This document shows positions 56,823 through 64,000 of a stretch of DNA of 64,000 nt, piece after piece. Both the position numbers and the translations under genes were made by a program. Each line of letters opens with the position of its first letter. Positions within the stretch are counted from its first letter, which is position 1. The notes beneath the pieces were generated by a model that saw only the letters and a list, made by a program, of their open reading frames with translations, made no database searches and was not told where the DNA came from. Origin of the DNA: Prostheceraeus crozeri (lineage: Eukaryota; Platyhelminthes; Polycladida; Euryleptidae); the NCBI GenBank assembly GCA_907163375.1, contig CAJQUW010000469.1:1-64000 (forward strand). The letters run 5' to 3'.

Positions 56823-57429
56823 TAACATTTCATAGAAATATTAATCAATGAAGTGTTAATTAATGAGGTAGGAAACTGGTTTGGAGAAGACATAGGAAAG
56901 TGCCTAGATGTGGGCACTTGGTCAAATTGTCATTAATGTTCAATGAATTCGTAGCAAAACTATGTACACACCTCGACTTCTGCTCGGAGCTTTCATAGCT
57001 TTTGATACTCGCAGATCCAAAGCATGTATTTACCAAATGAGTGCTAATGCCATATATACTTAAATAGCACAGCATCTATAATTTAACCTTGTTTTAAGAA
57101 CTTTTTAGTACACATCAGATATGACTGGCGGTGAATAGTCAAGAGTAAAAATGCTGGCCATGAAAGGAAGTACGAAGTTAATTGTTCTCAGATAAACTTG
57201 TTCACCTACAGCAGTGACGGATTCTTTAAAAATGGTACATGTACTTGCATTTTCATTTGTACATATATCAAACTTATTTTCTGTATTTTTGTATCACAAA
57301 TGTCTGAGTTGGTAGCACGCTACTTTAAGGAAAAAAACAGCTCCGGAAAGATGAGTACGTAGGCCTATAAGGTCCTACGTTTATGACAAAACCACTTCGT
57401 TTGAGTCCATCGAATAGTCGATTACAAAT
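56823..57429. other. No gene seen
   Basis: Spacer with no supported feature. Confidence 0.4.
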
Positions 57430-58960
57430 GTGACGGGGCGAATTTTTTTGTCGAATTTTTGTGTTACCTCTAAATTATCTGCTCTCTTTCACTGTCACTG
57501 AATCGAATGTGAAGATCGAGAGATATTTTATTCAAAATTTTCCTCATTATAAAAATATGGAGCCAGTGAATTCCGCAGCATTTGTCTTGCTGTTCAAAAT
57601 AAGTGCAGCGACTACTTTTTCTGTGAATACGTTGGGAACCAAAGGTAAATGTTTTCGTTGGATGCTCGATGGAAAGTCAAAACAGCTATTTTAACATGTT
57701 TTGTATCCTCTTGCAATCGACAATGTCTACCATGTACCTGCGATTTTGTGTTTGCTCCCTAAGAATATCAGAGTCAATTTTGTGACATTCTGTGATCCGA
57801 CTGTTGCGTATGTTATTCATCAGATGTTTCAGATGAAAGAGAAGGAATAATCAAACGTCAGTCAGATGCCTAATTTTCCAAGATGAATTCGGATTACAAG
57901 GAAGATTTTCATATAATAATGTTTATCATTTCCGAGTTGTGGCATGGCAATCACATTCAAAGCTTTCGCTCGTCTCCACAATCTGAAATAGCTTTTATCA
58001 AAGCTATCAGTTAAATACAAAAAATCAGCTTTCAAGGAAAAAAATACACTTATCAGTCTTGCTGCTGAAGACTTTTCTCCAATCAAGTGACTTATTGTGA
58101 GAACAAGGATTGCACGGGCAGGCTTGATCGTCTTCGGAATACCTCTATGGGAATACCCGATCAGATCGTTTCCACGCAAACGTATTGAATGTTTGACATG
58201 TCTCGTCGAATATGATTACCCAATCTTTTTGCATGCCATGCAACTCAGAGGAGATGTTGAGCGTCTCACGAACGTCATCGGTAGACCCAAACCCAGAGAG
58301 ATCACAACTTTTTTAAAAAAAGTATCGGAATGCGGAAGATGTTGAATACTTTGCATGATAACAAGAAATAACTGAGTTGCAATCGTAGTAGAAGACTATC
58401 GATTAGCATTGAATGACAAATTTGATAACTATCAATTAGGAAATATATTTGATCAATTTGTTGAAGGACAATATGCTTAGTTTTACATCGCCACACGAGG
58501 TGACATGATTTTTGCGTGATTAATAATTGCTTCGAGATGAGACCATCTTTCGAGATGTTGTTGGAATCCAAGAAAATCACGAATTTTCACAAGATCTCCG
58601 CATGATTTCACAGAGATATTCATGTACTTATCAATTTTTGTAGAAAACCGTATAGAGTCATGATTAATCAGCCGAAACACTTGGATGCATTCGTCAGATA
58701 ATTTGATAAGCAGCTCATCATTAAAAAAAGCAGATAGCTTTAATCATGTCGATGAATCAATCCTTTGATGCCATCGCGCTTTTCGAATGAATCGAACTCG
58801 TCTGTTACTTCTATTGAAAATGTTTTGTTCATGGATTTCACGTGATTTGTTATGCATCGGTGCCTTATTACAACTGACTACACTTGGTGAATCTTTTTGT
58901 CCCAAAAATCGTGCCTTTCTTGTCATGAAAATTCCCCTCGACGGCCAACGTTTCCAGCAG
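57430..58960. other. Unassigned coding-like stretch, both strands open in pieces
   Basis: Several frames here have balanced composition, e.g. 58097-58345 (+), 57862-58179 (-) and 58483-58680 (-), and longer runs read like decayed protein. I cannot decide the strand and recognise no domain. It could be an old element or a lost gene. Confidence 0.25.
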
Positions 58961-59329
58961 ATTTGAATACTTTTTGTTATTGTGACAGTATTGGGAACAT
59001 AATCAATCCAACGTTTTCCATGAAGCGTTTTCCTGGTACGTAGTATACTGAGATATAGGGAATGCCATTCAATTTATAATTAGTTTTGCTCCTGTGAACA
59101 CTGCATTTATTCATTATAAGGAATGAATGAATTAACTTTGACCCTGCTTTGACAATGCAAGATAAATTCCAAAACTGCTTATTGCTTTAGCATGCATAAG
59201 CAAGCAGAATTTGAACTATCCCATCTCTGCAACAGGCCTTCGAAGCTCATCCATAGAAAGCGTCATTCTGCCTCCTGCACAATTACAGACATAATAAACT
59301 ATCTAATAATAACTAACATAATAAAATAA
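58961..59329. other. No gene seen
   Basis: Spacer before the second Penelope-like element. Confidence 0.4.
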
Positions 59330-60941
59330 CTATTTTACCCAAAGACCACAAATCTCCTCAAAAAGGAAGATCTTTAGTTTCTGCGATAGACACCCGCAAC
59401 CAGTCTTTCAAAATTTTTAGCACATTTTTTACTCCCTCTCTTGAATTTGGTATCTACCCACCTCAAGGACACTTTTACGTTCTTAAACTCAATTATGGAT
59501 ATTTCGATTGATCATTCCAGACCATTTTTCTTTGGCTCTTTTGATGTGACAAATTTGTACGGTTCTGTTCCGTTGACTGGTACTAATAATATATTTCCTA
59601 TTGTATCTGATTTTTTTATTGAACACAGATCATCTATTGTAATATAAGGAGGCGATCCGGAAAAAAACCCGGCTTGGAATATCGTCGATGTTGTATATTC
59701 CTTTTTTTTCTCTACACAAGCGCCTTCGAACATCGACGATATTCCAAGCCGGGTTTTTTTTCCGGATCGCCTCCTTATATTACAATGAATTACTACGATC
59801 CGTTATTTTCAACAAACAGATCATCTACCTCATTGTCGTCTATCAATGAATCGGATTTTATTCAATTATTAAAACTTGCGGTAACATCTGACATGATTTT
59901 CTTTAAAGGTCATTTTTATAAGCAAACCTCAGGTCTATCGATGGGTAATAATTTGTCACCTATTTTAGCTATCATTTACATGTTCTATATTGAAAGACAA
60001 GTCTTATCCAATAACCCTTCAAGGTTTATTCTTTGGAAACGATATATTGATGACATTTTTGATGTATCTGTTTCTCCTCTTGATAATTTGTTTCCAGAGT
60101 TGAACAGCATAAATGATTGTATTGATTTTACAGTTGAGTACGCTGTTGATTCCAAGACTCCGTTTTTAGATACGATGATTTCCTTCACGAATAATTCGTG
60201 TTTAAGTTCATTTCACTCCAAATCCACACATAGTGGTCATCTTTTACCTTGGGATAGTTTTGTACCATTTTCACGGAAAATTAATTTACTGAAAAATGAA
60301 TGTCTCCGAGTTCATCGTAATTGTACCACACCTGTTTTAATTGAGAAAGGCTTAAATTTCGTTAAATGCAGATTTATTTCAAATGGATATCCGAAACATC
60401 TTGTCAACAAGTATATTTCGAATTCGATTCCATCAATACACGAAAATAATAATAGCAAACTGAATCATACATATATTCGGATTTCTTTTATAAGCGAAGC
60501 GCAAGCAAGAAAAGTTCGTTCTGAGTTACACAAAATTCCAATTTTGAATGTTAAACCTGTTTTCGTAACTCCACCATCTTTGATAAGTCAGTTAAATAAG
60601 AAAGGATCAATTCCTTGCAAGTCTTGCCTTTGTAATAATAGTCATGTTTGTTATTTGAAAATGTTGTTTATAAGATCACATGTAATAAATGCAATGATAA
60701 TTATATTGGTGAAACACAACGTACCATGAGAAAGAGAATTCAAGAACATCTTAATTGTAATAACAGCCTTGTTCATCAACATTTTTTATCAAAACATCGA
60801 TTGCCTCCATCTGCCAATGATATAAAAGTAGAAATCTTACAACGTAATTTCACTAATGTTTACGAACGCAAAATTTGTGAGAGATATTTTATCAAAACCA
60901 AAAGGCCTATACCTTTTTGCATTCTATTTCAAGATAAGTGA
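59330..60941 (+). pseudogene. Second Penelope-like family: reverse transcriptase and GIY-YIG endonuclease, interrupted by a hairpin insertion
   Basis: 59330-59440 contains PKDHKSP...RSLVSAIDT of the early reverse transcriptase. GSFDVTNLYGSVPL near 59560 gives the first catalytic Asp. 59870-60180 gives GLSMGNNLSPILAI and WKRYIDDIFDV with the Asp pair. The thumb and Cys motif (CKSCLCNNSHVC) follow. The nuclease (VYKITCNKCNDNYIGETQRT, MRKRIQEHL, ERYFI) is at 60648-60941. Only the N-terminal part is missing. A few breaks plus one insertion show it is inactive. It differs clearly from the family at 50780-52119. Confidence 0.9.
59637..59827. repeat. Hairpin insertion with 12-bp target duplication
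   Basis: 57- and 58-base arms (59636-59692 and 59729-59786) are almost perfectly complementary, starting ATTGTAATATAAGGAGGCG. ACAGATCATCTA occurs at 59625-59636 and again at 59816-59827. Comparison with the other Penelope family shows the reverse transcriptase spacing is normal once this stretch is set aside, so it is an insertion. Confidence 0.7.
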
Positions 60942-62470
60942 ATTCAATTTCTGCTGAGCAAGATATCCATTCATTTATCATGTCCGATTTCTAGATACTC
61001 CTTCTCAATCTTTTATTCATAGAACAAAGATGCATTCATAGTAGGCTGCATTCAATATCGTTATTCTGAGATTCAAATTCTGGAAGATTGCGTGTGTAGC
61101 TTCTGGATATTGTCACCTTCATCTCACTCTTTTGTCTAACCGGGAGTGTGTCTGGCATTATACTCACTCGTATGTCTTATATCAACGCGCAGTGTGACGA
61201 TACATGTGATGACACCAGACTTAGAAAATGCATGAGTATAGCGCAAACTGCTCGAGATCGTCTGATAACAGCTTGACAATCCGTGTCAGACTACTTGCAG
61301 CATGCAGATCAGTTAGGCATTCATAAGCAAAATGCAAAAGCATGATAGCCAATTTTTGAAAGACTGAAAGCGACCATCTGATGAGCACGTACTTATACAA
61401 GGGTGAGTGAATCGATGGTAGCCGCATTGGTGAGATGAGTGGAAGAGAAGTTTATTATCACCTTGTTGGAGATCAAAGAGAAAGTGCAGCAGGAGTTTTC
61501 ACTAAGTCCATCTATCTGCGTCCAAGTCATAAGTCGAGGCTTGGAGGGGAAACTTGTTATCAAGAAGCAGTTAAGATCGGCGCCTATCCAATGGAAAGAG
61601 CCGAACATCAAAGAAGAAAGCAAGGCTTTTATACAATGCCTTGTATAGAGTGACATGCAGACATTAGTCTTCCAAGATGGCTGGACGAACACGTGGGCAT
61701 TGTTCATTCAGTATGATTGAAGGCGGAATGATGACCAATAATTTCTGACTTTTTATCTGAAATCAGTGAATTTCTCTTTGAAGAAGAATTTACGACTGTA
61801 ATTGACAAAGCATTATCGCAGCCTGAAGCGGATTTACACCATGACGCTATGTCGAGAGGGATCGTGCAAATCCTAGTATCCAAGGACAGCTAAGTGGCCA
61901 TGAAATGGCAAAAACACTGGTAAAATCCGGAAAATTATCTTCCATTGAACTTTTCTTGTCTTTCAGATTTTCATCCCACTTTTAGGGATGAATTCTCGAA
62001 TAAATTGTCTTTGCGCAACATAGTCATCTTATATTAATCAGAAATAGGAAATAAGTATGACGAAAATGAATGCACTAAAATCTATAAAAGTTGCCATAGC
62101 GTAGGCATAGGTATATGGATAGCAAAAAGTCAAAAGAAATTGAATTCACTTATTCAAAAATAGAATGCAAAAAGGTATATAATGTATAACACTATGTAAC
62201 ATGATATCTTGTCTAACTTTCACCATAGTATTTAGTTTGCATCTCATTTTGAAAATTTTGTGTTATACTGTCAAAAATGTTTTCCTTCTTTTCGTATTGC
62301 TCTGTTAAATAGTTGATGTTTTATTGAATTGATAAAGACGCAGTCGAAAGCTATTCAATATATTTTGCTATTGACCTTGTCTTCGCTTTATAAATTGAGC
62401 AGTTAGGTCAATGGTGAACCGAATTTAAAGATAATAATAAGGCATATATAAGATAGCAAGACTCAAGCTT
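60942..62470. other. No gene assigned
   Basis: Spacer. Two overlapping plus-strand frames at 61435-61653 are unassigned. Confidence 0.4.
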
Positions 62471-63150
62471 GGACCTTATTGTAAGAAACAAACAAGCCTC
62501 CAATCCAAGCTTCCATTCTGCAAAATTTTGAAACAATTCTTTTATGTGCTTTGCGACACAATAACAGACTTTTTTCGTTGGACCCCGGCACCTCTTCAAA
62601 TTATTTATGTGTGATATTTTAGTCATCTAAGAATCCATGAAAATTTCCGTGTGATATTTTTTATATAATGCATGATTTTGTAAGGCTTTCTATGTCCACA
62701 GGTTAATAAGTTCCACGAAGCAGGTAATTACGAGTATTTTCCTAATTGGAAATTATTGACCTGGTGCACACTTCTATGAAAAAAGTCATGCATTATAACA
62801 GATAATGCATAGATTTCTTCGGTCATTATTTGTCATAATAACCTCGAGCCTTCGGCTCTCGGTAATTATAGCAATAGTGACCTCAAATCTATGCATTATC
62901 TATTACATACCGCATAGTTTAGTGCAGATATCTCTGACCTTCAAATGATCTCAGTGTGAAAAAATATCACCCGGAAATTTTCATGAATTCCTATATGGCA
63001 AAATATCACACATATTGTACATATAGTTTGAAGAGCTGGGGTTCAACGGAAGAGGTCTATTGCTATAAGCACATAAAAGAATTGCTTCAACATTTTGGAA
63101 AAAGGAAGCTTGAATTGGAGACTTGTTTTTTTTAATATATAATAGGGTCC
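62471..63150. mobile_element. Fold-back element, 680 bp, with inner palindrome
   Basis: Outer arms of about 190 bp (62471-62660 and 62960-63150; ends GGACC(T/C)TATT) contain TTCTTTTATGTGCTT and TCATGAAAATTTCC words in inverted order. A second palindrome (about 62790-62912) lies inside, with tip CGAGCCTTCGGCTCTCG. No coding content and no clear target duplication. Confidence 0.7.
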
Positions 63151-63808
63151 ATCGACGAATTCCATCTTAATTTAGCGCATACTGTAATCTGCATACTGTG
63201 GTATGTAATGCTCCATAACCTGTAACAGCAATCTTTCACGATTTATTGTCTTGTGTATTGATTAAATGGCGCAGAATTCTCTCAATTATTGAGGAATCCC
63301 GAAGGCCATGTTTGATTCTTGATACTGCTATAAATTCACATTCTTCTTCAGATCACAAAATGCACAATTTTTAGTTGACAAACTTTGAATACCATCAGAA
63401 TTAGAAGGACCATTGAACCATTTATGCACTTTATCAAGCTTGAGTCATGCTATCTTAAATATGATAATATGTCATGCTGTATTTCAAGAATGCCGAGATT
63501 CAAAATTGTCTTGCTTTCCATCTCCGTCATTGGGATCTTAGTAGTAAGTTAGAAAACAATAATTTGACACCATTGATGTGGTGGTAGGCTATAAACAGAA
63601 TTGATGAAAATTCACGCTGTCTTCAAGCGCTAAATGACTCGAATGGAAATGAATGGATTTGGATATTTCCATGAACTTCTGCATGGATTTCTATATCTTT
63701 AAGAAATCCATGGATACTGCCTGATATATTCCGTGTATTATGTACATAACAAACGGAAACCATCAGATGTCACACTCCAAATTACGGATAAAACTATGCG
63801 TTGTGATA
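63151..63808. other. No gene seen
   Basis: Spacer with no supported feature. Confidence 0.4.
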
Positions 63809-63901
63809 GATATCATATGATATTTTCAAGCATTATCCTATAACAAACTCCGGCCTCCAGCCGTCGTTTGTTATGTTGATAATGCTTTCAAATATCGTTT
63901 G
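63809..63901. repeat. 93-bp hairpin
   Basis: Arms with GATATT...AAGCATTATC and ATAACAAAC pair around a tip CGGCCTCCAGCCG. The design resembles 23289-23423 and the inner palindrome at 62790-62912. Confidence 0.75.
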
Positions 63902-64000
63902 CTGTCCTATACTTACTCAATCTATAGTTAGGAGTCCATTTACTAGGAATATTAGTACCCAGGATAATCTGTTTACCTTGTGCTGACTGACTTCTAAAAT

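Noticed and set aside
56088-56835. Long plus-strand Ser/Leu-rich frames
   Set aside because: These are antisense of the G/A-rich LINE reverse transcriptase C-terminus; low complexity with no domain.

Overview
The window is animal nuclear DNA: AT-rich, intergenic, and packed with transposon debris. It shows none of the operon structure of a bacterium or phage. The single clear host gene is an apparently intronless, anion-type Cys-loop ligand-gated ion channel on the minus strand (30324-31769). Penelope-like elements, Tc1/mariner, PIF/Harbinger, hAT-like and pogo-like DNA transposons, LINE 3' ends and many fold-back elements, together with recurrent tacatgta-type words, suggest a marine invertebrate (lophotrochozoan or ambulacrarian). 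I cannot name the phylum with confidence.

Layout. 1-5 kb: a fold-back, a hAT-like terminus, a 256-bp MITE family ('repeat A', ends CATAGAAAT, 8-bp target duplications), a Penelope endonuclease fragment inside one A copy, and a hAT-like element (2857-3942) inserted in an old IS630/Tc1-type transposase relic. 5.9-7 kb: a TIR repeat (D) carrying a 5'-truncated LINE. 7.6-9.1 kb: Tc1-like copy 1. 9.4-11.6 kb: a tRNA-like composite repeat (E), A and B repeats and other dispersed pieces. 13.7 kb: a tRNA-like tandem array. 16.4-17.6 kb: a mariner relic. 19-20.6 kb: nested B repeats. 21.9-22.75 kb: a Penelope endonuclease fragment between 142-bp inverted repeats. 23.6-25.96 kb: an element with about 330-bp inverted arms. 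26.9-27.6 kb: an inverted pair of E repeats.

From 30.3 to 31.9 kb lies the receptor gene. After it come a 0.72-kb fold-back (33.7-34.4 kb), a poly-C-bearing TIR pair (36.6-37.0 kb) and Tc1-like copy 2 (37.6-39.1 kb). 40.2-47.6 kb is a three-layer nest: a broken Ty3/gypsy LTR retrotransposon with a TSD, holding a pogo/Tigger-like element, which in turn holds a two-gene PIF/Harbinger transposon (a Myb-like gene with an intron plus a HARBI1-type transposase). 50.8-52.4 kb is a large Penelope-like fragment with reverse transcriptase and GIY-YIG endonuclease. 53.1-54.8 kb has a palindrome, a hammerhead-like motif, a possible host exon and a second tRNA-like array. 56.1-56.8 kb is another LINE 3' end. 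59.3-60.9 kb is a second Penelope family interrupted by a hairpin insertion. 62.5-63.9 kb holds more fold-backs.

The genes do not form one pathway: a receptor gene sits among selfish DNA of several ages. The main structural stories are the Penelope pieces with hammerhead-like motifs and inverted repeats, the nested insertions with readable target duplications, and the receptor's missing introns. All identities and lengths are by-eye readings; no search or alignment was run.
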